Positions 6,376 to 13,954 of a stretch of 16,412 nt of DNA are shown in pieces; position 1 is the stretch's first letter, and each line of letters starts with the position of its first letter. The DNA comes from JASLCR01 sp036405515 (GTDB lineage Bacteria > Patescibacteriota > Saccharimonadia > Saccharimonadales > Saccharimonadaceae): NCBI GenBank assembly GCA_036405515.1, contig DASWXM010000047.1, positions 1 to 16,412 on the forward strand, given 5' to 3'. The position numbers were made by a program, and so were the translations under genes. The notes beneath the pieces are model-generated. The model saw only the letters and a program-made list of their open reading frames with translations, did not search any database and was not told the DNA's origin.

Positions 6376-7692
6376 ATGGGTGATATACTAAGTATAAGTA
6401 AGTTAATAGGGTATATTTTGAGTAAAAGCAAAAAAGCGAAACGGTTCATGGAACTGGAAGGCCTTCGTGGCTTGGCAGCACTTGTCGTGGTATTGCACCA
6501 CGTAGTGTATATGTTTTATACACCGCTAAATACGGGTAAAATGGGAGTTGATCACAATCCGTTTCCGTTTGAGCAGCATATTTACGGCACGCCACTGGCG
6601 TTGGTATATGCCGGTACACTTGCCGTGGCGATATTCTTTGTACTCAGTGGTTTTGTACTTTCGATTGGATATTTTCAGACAAAAAATAAAGCGATTATCA
6701 GGAAACTTGCTGCGAGCAGGTACTTGCGTCTTATGCTTCCCGCTCTCGCATCTGTTCTCATCGCCTATGTGGTGATGGCGTCGGGTCTCAATGGTGTGCT
6801 TGCGAATGCAGCAGCGACTATAGGCGGTGGGTCTGGCTATGCAAATGCATTGCAATTTGATGCAAGCTTCCTCGACGCACTTAAAAATGGAGCAATTGAA
6901 ATATTTGTATCTGACAGACATCCGTACAATACAGTACTATGGACGATGTTTATAGAGTTTTGGGGATCATTTATGGTGTTTGGATTTTTGTTGCTTTTCG
7001 CCAAGCTCAAATATCGCTGGCTTGCTTACTTGGCATTCTCGGTTCTTACATTTAACACCTGGTTCCTGCCTTTCATAATCGGTATGGTAATCGCCGATCT
7101 ATATGCAAACGGATGGTTCAAAAAGGTCAAACACCAGAAGTATATCGTGCCAGCATTACTCACGGGTGCTGTTGTTTTTGGATCATTTCCGAATCAGCGA
7201 ATCAAAGGCACGGTATACGAAAATCTTAATATCATTCAGACTTTATTGCCAGATATTCATCGCAAGATGTTCTTTGTGACACTTGCAGCGACGTTACTTT
7301 TGGTAGCCGTTCTGATGAGCAAGCCACTTGCAAGCTGGCTCAAGCGTGTCAGTTGGTTGGGTAAGTATACCTACTCGCTCTATCTCACGCATAAATTCGT
7401 GCTGTTCGTATTCGCAAGCTTTATATTCTTAACATTCCTCCCGATGGGCTACAATAAAGCGGTCTTCTTTGCCGTGACCCTTTCGATTCCTGTATTTATC
7501 TTAGTCACCTATCTGTTCGAGAAGTATATTGATGCTCCATCGATACGACTTGCCTCAAAATTTGCACGGCTGTTTAGTCGTGAAAATATGCTATCTCTGC
7601 AAGAGAGATGGGTTGAACTCAGGATGCGAGCAATTTATGTAAGGTATCTTATAAGATATCGACTCTTCCCTGATAGAGCCGATGACGAGTAG
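6376..7692 (+). CDS. Acyltransferase-3 (OafA/YrhL-like) integral membrane protein
   Basis: A 438-residue polytopic protein. MELEGLRGLAALVVVLHHVV (25-44) is the N-terminal signature of acyltransferase family 3, including the conserved histidine pair H41/H42. FFVLSGFVLSIGYF follows at the second helix, then SRYLRLMLPAL, and about ten hydrophobic segments in total up to about residue 385. These enzymes move an acyl group, often acetyl, across the membrane onto surface glycans or peptidoglycan. No SGNH hydrolase domain is fused. The last 50 residues are charged and probably cytoplasmic. Beside galE and glycan genes, decoration of a surface polysaccharide is the likely job, though substrate is unknown. 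The start is uncertain: ATG 6376 gives an extra 24 basic residues ahead of the core, and ATG 6448 is an alternative; neither has a good ribosome-binding site. Confidence 0.85.
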   Translation: MGDILSISKLIGYILSKSKKAKRFMELEGLRGLAALVVVLHHVVYMFYTPLNTGKMGVDHNPFPFEQHIYGTPLALVYAGTLAVAIFFVLSGFVLSIGYFQTKNKAIIRKLAASRYLRLMLPALASVLIAYVVMASGLNGVLANAAATIGGGSGYANALQFDASFLDALKNGAIEIFVSDRHPYNTVLWTMFIEFWGSFMVFGFLLLFAKLKYRWLAYLAFSVLTFNTWFLPFIIGMVIADLYANGWFKKVKHQKYIVPALLTGAVVFGSFPNQRIKGTVYENLNIIQTLLPDIHRKMFFVTLAATLLLVAVLMSKPLASWLKRVSWLGKYTYSLYLTHKFVLFVFASFIFLTFLPMGYNKAVFFAVTLSIPVFILVTYLFEKYIDAPSIRLASKFARLFSRENMLSLQERWVELRMRAIYVRYLIRYRLFPDRADDE

Positions 7693-7701
7693 AGAACTGA
7701 G

Positions 7702-8712
7702 TTACTCGCTATAACCCTTGGGGTTTTTTGACTGCCAGTTCCAGCTATCACGACACATGTCTTCGATTGATTTTGTGGTTTGCCAGCCAAGTTCTGCTTT
7801 GGCCTTTTGAGGGTTGGCCCAGAAAGCAGGAAGATCGCCGTCGCGACGAGGTGCAAACTCGTATGCGATGTCGATGCCAGTAGTTGAGGTAAATGCATTG
7901 ATGAGCTCTAGGACTGATGTTCCTGCCCCTGATCCAAGATTGTAAGTATTGAATCCCGGCTTGAGATGTTCAAGTGCGCTGAGATGCCCCTGAGCAAGAT
8001 CGACAACGTGAATGTAATCACGCAGACAGGTGCCATCAGGTGTATCGTAATCGTTACCAAAAACAGCAAGCTTGTCCCGTTTACCAGAGGCCACTTGAGC
8101 AATAAACGGCATGAGATTATTTGGTACACCACTTGGATCTTCGCCAATAAGCCCACTTTCGTGAGCTCCAACTGGATTAAAATATCGAAGCGCGCTTATT
8201 TCGAGCGAGGCATTACTTTGAGCGGTGTCTTTAAGAATCTGCTCGATCATATACTTTGTCTGGCCATATGGATTGGTAATGCCTTGGCCAACTGGGCTTT
8301 CCTCGGAGTACGGTATAGGTGCAGATCCATAGACAGTAGCAGACGAACTAAAAACAATTTTGCGCACATCGAACCTCTTCATGGTTTCAAGGAGAGAGAG
8401 TGTACTGTCGAGGTTTGTCCGGTAGTAGAGCAAGGGTTTTTCTACTGATTCACCAACTGCCTTGAGCCCCGCAAAGTGAATAACGGCGTCAAAGTTTGAA
8501 GCTCCAAATAATGTCTCAAGCTGTTCTTTGTCCTCCAGGTCAAATGAGTGAAGGGCGATATTCTTACCAGTGATTTGCTCTACACGCCTGATTGCCTCGG
8601 GGCTGCTGTTTGAAAAGTTGTCAACGACGGTTGCAGTATGTCCGGCTTTGATAAGTTCTACTAATGTATGCGAGCCGATGTAGCCAGCCCCTCCAGTAAC
8701 AAGTATATTCAT
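7702..8712 (-). CDS. galE: UDP-glucose 4-epimerase GalE
   Basis: A 336-residue extended SDR, close to the 338 residues of E. coli GalE. It has TGGAGYIG (6-13), HFAGLKAVGESV (79-90), the catalytic set S124, Y149 and K153 at the same positions as in E. coli, RYFNPVGAH (176-184), and PRRDGDLPAFWANP (288-301). The enzyme interconverts UDP-glucose and UDP-galactose with bound NAD. F297 occupies the gatekeeper position where E. coli has Y299; a bulky residue there favours UDP-Glc/UDP-Gal over the N-acetylated pair, so this is probably not the GlcNAc/GalNAc epimerase. It is transcribed divergently from the nucleotidyltransferase-glmS operon and converges on the acyltransferase gene. The TATAAT box lies only six bases before its ATG, implying a leaderless mRNA. 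Confidence 0.95.
   Translation of the reverse strand: MNILVTGGAGYIGSHTLVELIKAGHTATVVDNFSNSSPEAIRRVEQITGKNIALHSFDLEDKEQLETLFGASNFDAVIHFAGLKAVGESVEKPLLYYRTNLDSTLSLLETMKRFDVRKIVFSSSATVYGSAPIPYSEESPVGQGITNPYGQTKYMIEQILKDTAQSNASLEISALRYFNPVGAHESGLIGEDPSGVPNNLMPFIAQVASGKRDKLAVFGNDYDTPDGTCLRDYIHVVDLAQGHLSALEHLKPGFNTYNLGSGAGTSVLELINAFTSTTGIDIAYEFAPRRDGDLPAFWANPQKAKAELGWQTTKSIEDMCRDSWNWQSKNPKGYSE
7713..7729 (+). terminator. Possible terminator for the acyltransferase gene, inside the end of galE
   Basis: AACCC (7713-7717), a three-base loop and GGGTT (7721-7725) run into six consecutive T residues (7724-7729) on the plus strand. The stem is short. A further inverted repeat, CGAGTA (7686-7691) with TACTCG (7703-7708), spans the ten-base gap between the convergent stops. 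Confidence 0.45.
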
Positions 8713-8718
8713 GCTCTA

Positions 8719-8724
8719 ATTATA
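8719..8724 (-). promoter_or_regulatory. galE -10 box, predicted leaderless
   Basis: Perfect TATAAT on the minus strand, six bases before the galE ATG, so transcription should begin at or next to the A of ATG. No good -35 match is seen (ACCAGG at 17 bases), and no Shine-Dalgarno sequence exists. Confidence 0.6.
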
Positions 8725-8731
8725 CCGCAGT

Positions 8732-8741
8732 CTATCGATAG
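8732..8741. promoter_or_regulatory. Palindrome between divergent galE and nucleotidyltransferase promoters
   Basis: CTATCGATAG is a perfect 10-bp palindrome near the middle of the 57-base divergent gap (8713-8769), about where the -35 regions of both promoters fall. It could be an operator serving both genes; the short length means chance is possible. Confidence 0.3.
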
Positions 8742-8756
8742 CCTGGTGTTGTGCGC

Positions 8757-8762
8757 TACAAT
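8757..8762 (+). promoter_or_regulatory. -10 box of the nucleotidyltransferase-glmS operon, predicted leaderless
   Basis: TACAAT followed by seven bases (AGACGGT) and ATG at 8770. The start site would coincide with the start codon. The arrangement almost repeats at 13955, where TACAAT and seven bases starting AGA also precede an ATG. Confidence 0.55.
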
Positions 8763-8769
8763 AGACGGT

Positions 8770-9234
8770 ATGAAACGCGTAATTGTAAGCGGCTTCTTCA
8801 ATCCACTCCATGGTGGCCATTTGGATATGATTGAAGCTGCAAAAGAAATGGGTGACTACCTCATAGTTATTGTGAATAATGATGTTCACCAAATGGTTAA
8901 AAAAGGAAAAATCATTCTTGACGAAGATAATCGTGCTCGGCTGATGGCCGCCCTCAAGCCTGTTGACGAGGTGATTATCGGTATCGATCCAGAGCATCCT
9001 AATTATCCAAGTACGGAAACGCTTCGGCTTATTGCCGACAAGTATCCAGATGATGAATTGATCTTTGCAAACGGGGGTGATCGCTCAAATGCCGATCGCT
9101 TGCCGGGACCTGAAGGGGACTTATGCGTAGAGAGAGGTATCAAAATGGTATTCGGAGTCGGTACCGATGTAAGAGGGCATGTAAAGCCAGATTCATCATC
9201 ACGTATCAATAAAGCGCTTGGGCACGAGGAGTAA
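8770..9234 (+). CDS. HIGH-family cytidylyl/adenylyltransferase-like nucleotidyltransferase
   Basis: A 154-residue single-domain nucleotidyltransferase. SGFFNPLHGGHLDMI (7-21) holds the HxGH signature at H14-H17, LIVIVNND is the second strand, DEDNRARLMAALKPVDEVI contains the helix before strand three, FANGGDRSN carries the GGDR element, and PDSSSRI near 140-146 corresponds to the ISSTxxR phosphate-binding motif. Relatives (TagD, the RfaE C-terminal domain, PPAT) join a nucleotide to a phosphorylated small molecule, releasing pyrophosphate. The substrate is not evident. The start at 8770 is chosen because the motif begins seven residues later and a -10 box sits just before it; an upstream in-frame ATG lies inside galE on the opposite strand. 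It ends six bases before glmS, whose ribosome-binding site is in this gene's last codons, so a link to amino-sugar or envelope precursor metabolism is plausible. Confidence 0.85.
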   Translation: MKRVIVSGFFNPLHGGHLDMIEAAKEMGDYLIVIVNNDVHQMVKKGKIILDEDNRARLMAALKPVDEVIIGIDPEHPNYPSTETLRLIADKYPDDELIFANGGDRSNADRLPGPEGDLCVERGIKMVFGVGTDVRGHVKPDSSSRINKALGHEE

Positions 9235-9240
9235 CGAAAT

Positions 9241-11058
9241 ATGTGCGGAATAGTCGGGTATGTAGGCAATAGGAAAGCGCAAGATATCTTGCTTACGGGA
9301 CTGAAACGCCTTGAGTACCGTGGATACGATTCCGCAGGTATCGTGACCGTCAGTGATGGACCGACATTGCTCCGCGCAAAAGGTAAAGTTGTCGAACTTG
9401 CTCAGCTTTTGGCGAAGAATAAGACAAACGATACGATCGGCATTGGCCATACGCGTTGGGCGACACATGGTGAGCCGAGCGAAACCAATGCTCACCCACA
9501 TCAGGCTGGTGATATTTTCCTTGTTCACAATGGCATTATTGAAAATTACAAAGAACTAAAGCAAGGGTTGAAGAATCACGACTTCAAGAGCGCGACAGAT
9601 ACGGAAGTTTTAGCTGCACTGATTAATGAGCTCTACCAGCGAGAAGATGTGAAACTTGAAAATGCTGTCACGCAGGCGTTAAAGCTTGCAGTTGGAACGT
9701 ACGGTATTGCAGTCGTGTCGATGCGTGAGCCAGGCAAGATAGTTGCCGCAAGAAAGGGTAGTCCGTTGATTATTGGGGTCGGTGATGGCGAGACATTGAT
9801 CGCAAGTGATGCATCGGCACTTGTCGGCTATACGAAAAACGCGATCTATCTGAATGACGGCGAGCTTGCCGTCTGTACGGCAGAGTCTGTTGATGTTATG
9901 GATCTTGCTTCGCAACCTGTTTCGGCAAAGGTTGAGAGCATTGAAGTAGACATGGGTGCTATTCAAAAGCAGGGCTATGACCACTTTCTACTTAAGGAGA
10001 TCATGGAGCAGCCTAATACACTTCGCTCTACCCTAAATGGTCGTGTTGTTCCCGAAGAGCATCGTGCACAACTGGGCGGCATCAATATGACTCCTGACGA
10101 GCTACGCAAGATAAAGCACATTGTAATCGTGGGTTGTGGTTCGGCATATTACGCGGGAATTCTCGCGAGCTACTATTTAGAGCAATTGGTTGATGGACTT
10201 ACTGTTGAAGTGCAGGTTGCGTCTGAGTTCCGTTATCGATCATTCCATCTGCCTGAAAATTCCGTTGCTCTCATCGTGTCCCAATCGGGTGAGACGGCCG
10301 ACACGCTGGCGTGTTTGCGGGAGATTAAGCGTCGCGGGGTTAAATGTCTTGGCGTGGTGAATGCTGTTGGCTCGACTATTGCTCGTGAGGTAGACGGCGG
10401 TGTATATGTACACGCAGGCCCAGAGATATCTGTAGCTAGTACGAAAGCCTTCACTTCACAGGTTACGGCTATGACGATTTTTGGCGTGCAACTTGCCCAA
10501 GGCAAAGGCACTAGCTTACAGGAACTTGATCGTTATATCGATGAACTTGCAATACTTCCCGATGAAATCGAACGAACACTCAGCGAAAAGCAAGATGAAG
10601 TAAAAACGCTTGCTAAACGATATGCGAGCTATGATCATGCTCTATTCCTTGGTCGTGACACGCTCTTTCCTGTGGCACTTGAGGGCGCTTTGAAATTGAA
10701 GGAGATTAGCTATATTCAAGCAGAAGGTTATCCGACTGGCGAGCTAAAGCACGGACCTATTGCGTTAGTTGATGATTCATTTTTTGAAGTCATGCTTATT
10801 CAGGATAATTGGTTGTTCGAGAAATCGGTCAGTGGTCTACAAGAGGTAAATGCGCGTGGAGGTCACATACTTGCGATTACTAATTCGCAGAAAGATATCG
10901 AGGCTGAAGTTATCGTCCGAGTTGATACGAAACTTGATGTACTGGCTCCGATTGTCATGAATACGGTTCAGCAGCTACTTGCCTACTATATTGCTGTAGA
11001 GAAGGGTAATGATGTTGATCAGCCACGCAATCTTGCCAAGAGCGTCACGGTTGAATAG
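9241..11058 (+). CDS. glmS: Glutamine-fructose-6-phosphate aminotransferase (isomerizing)
   Basis: A 605-residue protein of standard GlmS length. It begins MCGIVGYVG, so the nucleophile cysteine is exposed after Met removal. The glutaminase half shows YRGYDSAG, HTRWATHG, NAHPH and HNGIIEN; the isomerase half has two SIS domains with GCGSAYYAG, SQSGETADT, STKAFTSQ and the EGYPTGELKHGP segment; it ends KSVTVE with the conserved lysine that forms a Schiff base with the sugar. It makes glucosamine-6-phosphate from fructose-6-phosphate and glutamine, the entry to UDP-GlcNAc, peptidoglycan and, with capE/capF here, L-FucNAc. GAGGAG (9226-9231) inside the preceding gene lies nine bases before the ATG. 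No glmS ribozyme can sit in the six-base gap. A new promoter begins at the base right after its stop. Confidence 0.97.
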   Translation: MCGIVGYVGNRKAQDILLTGLKRLEYRGYDSAGIVTVSDGPTLLRAKGKVVELAQLLAKNKTNDTIGIGHTRWATHGEPSETNAHPHQAGDIFLVHNGIIENYKELKQGLKNHDFKSATDTEVLAALINELYQREDVKLENAVTQALKLAVGTYGIAVVSMREPGKIVAARKGSPLIIGVGDGETLIASDASALVGYTKNAIYLNDGELAVCTAESVDVMDLASQPVSAKVESIEVDMGAIQKQGYDHFLLKEIMEQPNTLRSTLNGRVVPEEHRAQLGGINMTPDELRKIKHIVIVGCGSAYYAGILASYYLEQLVDGLTVEVQVASEFRYRSFHLPENSVALIVSQSGETADTLACLREIKRRGVKCLGVVNAVGSTIAREVDGGVYVHAGPEISVASTKAFTSQVTAMTIFGVQLAQGKGTSLQELDRYIDELAILPDEIERTLSEKQDEVKTLAKRYASYDHALFLGRDTLFPVALEGALKLKEISYIQAEGYPTGELKHGPIALVDDSFFEVMLIQDNWLFEKSVSGLQEVNARGGHILAITNSQKDIEAEVIVRVDTKLDVLAPIVMNTVQQLLAYYIAVEKGNDVDQPRNLAKSVTVE

Positions 11059-11087
11059 TTGACAAAGCATAAGTATTTTGCTATAAT
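11059..11087 (+). promoter_or_regulatory. Consensus promoter for the 73-aa gene
   Basis: TTGACA (11059-11064), exactly 17 bases, then TATAAT (11082-11087): a perfect sigma-70-type match that starts immediately after the glmS stop codon. It is the strongest promoter by consensus in the window. Confidence 0.9.
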
Positions 11088-11098
11088 AGAAATTATAG
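11081..11098. promoter_or_regulatory. Inverted repeat over the -10 box and start site of the 73-aa gene
   Basis: CTATAAT (11081-11087), four bases, ATTATAG (11092-11098): a perfect 7-bp inverted repeat whose left arm is the -10 box and whose right arm covers the predicted start site. It could be an operator; as RNA only the right arm would be transcribed, so a hairpin role is unlikely. Confidence 0.45.
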
Positions 11099-11124
11099 TC
11101 AATACATAAGAAGGAACTATAATC

Positions 11125-11346
11125 ATGGCATTATCTGGAGAATTTCACGGCGAAGACCACCCAGCAACTTTTGATACATACGTAGATGATGATGGACACG
11201 AAATCCAGCGCGAGAAGAATAGGCAGGAAATTCGTCGACAGTTATCAGGAATTGCCTTTGGTGATGGTGATGTTTCGGTGCATAGTTTTGTGCGACCTGA
11301 ACGTGCTGAGCCAGAGGATCGTCACGACCACGGTCCTGACAACTAG
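11125..11346 (+). CDS. Small hydrophilic protein of unknown function
   Basis: I do not recognise a family. The 73-residue protein has no membrane segment or signal peptide. It is acidic at the start (EFHGEDHPATFDTYVDDDG), has a mixed-charge stretch likely to be helical (EIQREKNRQEIRRQL, 26-40), then GIAFGDGDVSVHSF and a tail rich in P, E, D, R and H (EPEDRHDHGPDN) that is probably disordered. Reality as a gene is well supported: a consensus promoter, AAGGA (11111-11115) nine bases before ATG, and an ordinary reading frame ending in a four-base overlap with the convergent GT4 stop. The strong promoter suggests abundant expression, perhaps with repression through the inverted repeat on the -10 box. 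The charge pattern could suit binding to a protein or nucleic acid partner, but nothing is specific. Confidence 0.75.
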   Translation: MALSGEFHGEDHPATFDTYVDDDGHEIQREKNRQEIRRQLSGIAFGDGDVSVHSFVRPERAEPEDRHDHGPDN

Positions 11347-12458
11347 AGTTGATTCTTTACAATATTATGTATCTTACTGATAAAGAGTGATTTATCGAAA
11401 CGCTTCGCCTTACGGCGGAGCGTTCCTGGTAAGTAGGTCTTTTCTTCAAGTTGTTGAATGGCTTCAGCTACAGCATCAACTGTTTGATGTTTGAATAATA
11501 CACCGCTCTCACTATCGACGATATCGAGGGCGCCGCCTTTACCGTATGCAATGACTGGTGTACCACCGGCGAGTGCTTGTACCGGTACAATGCCGAAATC
11601 TTCTTCGGGTGGGAAAATGAAGCCTTTGGCATGGTTGAGGGCTTTTTCGACCGCCTCATCAGATGCGTCACCGAACCGATCCGTGAAAAATTCAATTGAA
11701 GGACCTGCCATGGCGACAAGTTTTTCGTGTTCACTGCCATTGCCATAGACTTTTAGCTTAATACCAAGCTTGGTAGCAGCGGCAACCGCTAAATCAACTC
11801 GTTTATAGGGAACTTGCCGCCCGAGGGCAACGTAGAAGTCACTTCGTTCGCGTGCTGGATTGAAGCGCGATACATCCACCGGCGGATGCACGACGGTACT
11901 TGGCTGGTTGTAATATTTCTTGATGCGCTTTTGTACTTCCGATGAATTCGCCACAAATAGGTCGACAGCCTGTGCCGCTTGGTAGTCGGCCTTTTTTAGC
12001 GATGGCACGAGTATTGGCATTGCAAGTCGCACTAGCCAATTGAGCCGCCCAAAGCCTGGATCCTTTTTATATTCTTCGTAGTGACTCCAATAGTAGCGAA
12101 TCGGTGTATGGCAGTAGCAGATGTGTACTTGATTGTCGCGGGTCTTGCGAACCTGCTTACTCTCGGCACTTGAGCTTGAAATAATGATGTCAAATTCCGA
12201 CAGGTCAAGCTTTTGGAATGCTTTTATGCGTAATATAGGAAAAAATTTATGTAGTTTCTTAAACGGTCCAGGAAGTTTTTGTAGGTAGGTGGTGCGGACG
12301 TCATATTTATTAAATGCAGGCATTTTTTCGGGTATATAGGTCGATGTATAAATCGGTGATCCGGGGAATGCCTCAAGCAGCGCAAGGGCGACATCTTCCG
12401 CGCCACCCATATTGGTTAGCCAGTCATGAACGATGGCAATTTTTGGTGCTTTGGGCAT
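11343..12458 (-). CDS. GT4 family glycosyltransferase
   Basis: A 371-residue GT-B enzyme without membrane segments. The N-terminal domain starts IAIVHDWLTNMGGAEDVALA (7-26), a glycine-rich acceptor loop, and contains CYCHTPIRYYW (114-124). The C-terminal donor domain has FYVALGRQVPYKRVDLAV (208-225), KVYGNGSE (236-243) and PPEEDFGIVPVQALAGGTPV (283-302). These define glycosyl transferase group 1, and this subgroup includes mannosyltransferases of O-antigen and exopolysaccharide clusters. The canonical EX7E motif has its first Glu at E286 but Gln (Q294) at the second position. The ATG overlaps the stop of the initiating sugar transferase (TGATG), so the pair likely adds the second sugar to the lipid-linked first one. 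Donor specificity cannot be read. Confidence 0.88.
   Translation of the reverse strand: MPKAPKIAIVHDWLTNMGGAEDVALALLEAFPGSPIYTSTYIPEKMPAFNKYDVRTTYLQKLPGPFKKLHKFFPILRIKAFQKLDLSEFDIIISSSSAESKQVRKTRDNQVHICYCHTPIRYYWSHYEEYKKDPGFGRLNWLVRLAMPILVPSLKKADYQAAQAVDLFVANSSEVQKRIKKYYNQPSTVVHPPVDVSRFNPARERSDFYVALGRQVPYKRVDLAVAAATKLGIKLKVYGNGSEHEKLVAMAGPSIEFFTDRFGDASDEAVEKALNHAKGFIFPPEEDFGIVPVQALAGGTPVIAYGKGGALDIVDSESGVLFKHQTVDAVAEAIQQLEEKTYLPGTLRRKAKRFDKSLFISKIHNIVKNQL
11399..11424 (+). other. Strong 11-bp hairpin downstream of the 73-aa gene
   Basis: AACGCTTCGCC (11399-11409), loop TTAC, GGCGGAGCGTT (11414-11424). On the plus strand all eleven positions pair (one T-G); on the minus strand that pair becomes a C-A mismatch. 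It starts 53 bases after the 73-aa gene stop, inside the 3' end of the GT4 coding region. No T-run follows, so it is more likely an mRNA 3'-end stabiliser or a coincidence of codons than a classic terminator. Confidence 0.35.
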
Positions 12459-13900
12459 CAGCGGGCTCCAGTGCGACGGACGACGACAGCAAGCGTCTTG
12501 AAGAGAATCTTGATATCCATCCAGAAACTCCAGTTTTGTACGTAGTAGAGTTCCAGTTGAATGCGTTGCTCAGTCGTCAGGTCGTTGCGGCCAGAGACTT
12601 GCCAGAGACCAGTCACACCACTTTTGACACTCAAGAGCAGTGCGCCGTGAGTTTTAGTGAATTTTGCATCAAGCTCTGACTTTGGAATCGGGCGTGGACC
12701 TACGAGGCTGAGGTCACCGCGGAGGACATTAAATAATTGTGGAAGCTCATCGAGTGATGAGTCGCGTAGGAATTTACCAAATGGTGTAATACGTGGATCA
12801 TCTTTAACCTTAAAATCTCGTTTATATTCTTCGATAAGGTCCTTGCGTCCCATTTCTTTAAATTCATCTATCGCGCTCTTTTTTCCATACTTTCGACCCA
12901 TGCTGCGAAATTTAAAGACACCGACAGGTTTTGAATACTGGCTAAGTCGACGACTGATATAAAAAGGAGGACCGGGGTTGAAAACTAGTTGCAAGAGCAG
13001 AATAAATAGCAATATCGGTGATAAAAGAATGATGAGTATTGCTGTAACGATAACGTCAAAGACACGTTTTGCGATCGCACCCCAGCCGATAAGTGGGGTT
13101 TGCGAAACAGAGATGATTGGATAGCCCAGGAATACATCGACGGTATTTTTACCGGCATAGAATTCCGGCTCGCCAGGAATGAAGCTGTAGGCGATATGAC
13201 CAGTTTGTGCGGCATTGAGTATCTGCTGATTACGTTCTGTTGAATCGTACAAATCGGTTTGGATAATTGCCGAAATACGAAGAGATTTTAGCTCTTTCGC
13301 GGCACTTTCAAAATCCTTGAATTGTGTAATGCCGAGGTTTCCTGGTACGCTGCTCTTTGGTCCGGCAACTGCAACGACATGAAAGCCACTTTCCTTTGTA
13401 TTTGAGAGACTTCTAGCGATATCATAAGTGGCATCAGAATTGCCAACGATAAGGAGACGGCTGGTGCCCTTTCCAAGTTTAAATAAAAATCCACGGACAA
13501 AACGTAGGATTTCTCGTTCTGCTACCAAAAACAGGAAGGAGCCTATGAGTACGTACACGGTCACCAGACGGGCAGGGAAAATACGCTCATTTGCGACATA
13601 CTCCCATCCGACGACCAGGAGGACGCCGATGAATGAGCCTATGGCAATTTTGCTCCACTCAACAAGGCGGCGATTATAAGTTAGTGAGTGATACGCGCCG
13701 AGTACAGCGAGTACGAATAGCCATATTGGTACGATGGCAAAGACGGCCATTAGAAAGGTGCTGTCATCGCGAACAGTCAGTAGATTACGATCATCAAGCG
13801 AGACGCGCAAGATGTAAGCAACAGTAAATGAGAGCACAAGAGTAATAAAGTCGGCGGTGAGCAGGATAAGGCTGTAGAATTTGGTGTTTTTACTAAGCAT
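12458..13900 (-). CDS. Polyprenyl glycosylphosphotransferase initiating glycan assembly (WbaP/WcaJ-like)
   Basis: A 480-residue membrane protein with the full three-part layout: four hydrophobic segments near 10-32, 50-70, 86-101 and 113-127; a Rossmann-like CoA-binding-type domain with RLLIVGNSDATYDIARSL (148-165); and a C-terminal bacterial sugar transferase domain. The last has a hydrophobic re-entrant segment (278-306), KFRSM (330-334), DDPRITPFGKFLR (367-379), SSLDELPQL (381-389) with the catalytic Asp-Glu pair, GPRP (401-404) and SGRNDL (436-441). Such enzymes move a sugar-1-phosphate (glucose, galactose or a diamino-sugar) from a UDP donor to undecaprenyl phosphate, the first committed step of exopolysaccharide, O-antigen or glycoprotein-glycan synthesis. 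It heads the minus-strand pair with the GT4, and its promoter diverges from the LexA-like gene. Confidence 0.93.
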   Translation of the reverse strand: MLSKNTKFYSLILLTADFITLVLSFTVAYILRVSLDDRNLLTVRDDSTFLMAVFAIVPIWLFVLAVLGAYHSLTYNRRLVEWSKIAIGSFIGVLLVVGWEYVANERIFPARLVTVYVLIGSFLFLVAEREILRFVRGFLFKLGKGTSRLLIVGNSDATYDIARSLSNTKESGFHVVAVAGPKSSVPGNLGITQFKDFESAAKELKSLRISAIIQTDLYDSTERNQQILNAAQTGHIAYSFIPGEPEFYAGKNTVDVFLGYPIISVSQTPLIGWGAIAKRVFDVIVTAILIILLSPILLFILLLQLVFNPGPPFYISRRLSQYSKPVGVFKFRSMGRKYGKKSAIDEFKEMGRKDLIEEYKRDFKVKDDPRITPFGKFLRDSSLDELPQLFNVLRGDLSLVGPRPIPKSELDAKFTKTHGALLLSVKSGVTGLWQVSGRNDLTTEQRIQLELYYVQNWSFWMDIKILFKTLAVVVRRTGAR

Positions 13901-13914
13901 GAGTAATGGTATTC

Positions 13915-13920
13915 ATTATA
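13915..13920 (-). promoter_or_regulatory. -10 box of the sugar transferase-GT4 operon
   Basis: Perfect TATAAT on the minus strand, 14 bases before the ATG at 13900, giving a leader of roughly 7 bases with no Shine-Dalgarno sequence. At 17 bases upstream lies only TTTTTT in place of a -35 box. The 67-base divergent gap (13901-13967) holds this and the LexA-like promoter. Confidence 0.55.
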
Positions 13921-13954
13921 GCGCAAGGAAGCGAGAGAAAAAACAAACTCCGTG

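Noticed and set aside
9235..9240. A glmS ribozyme or riboswitch upstream of glmS
   Set aside because: Only six bases separate glmS from the previous gene, and its ribosome-binding site lies within that gene's coding sequence, leaving no room.
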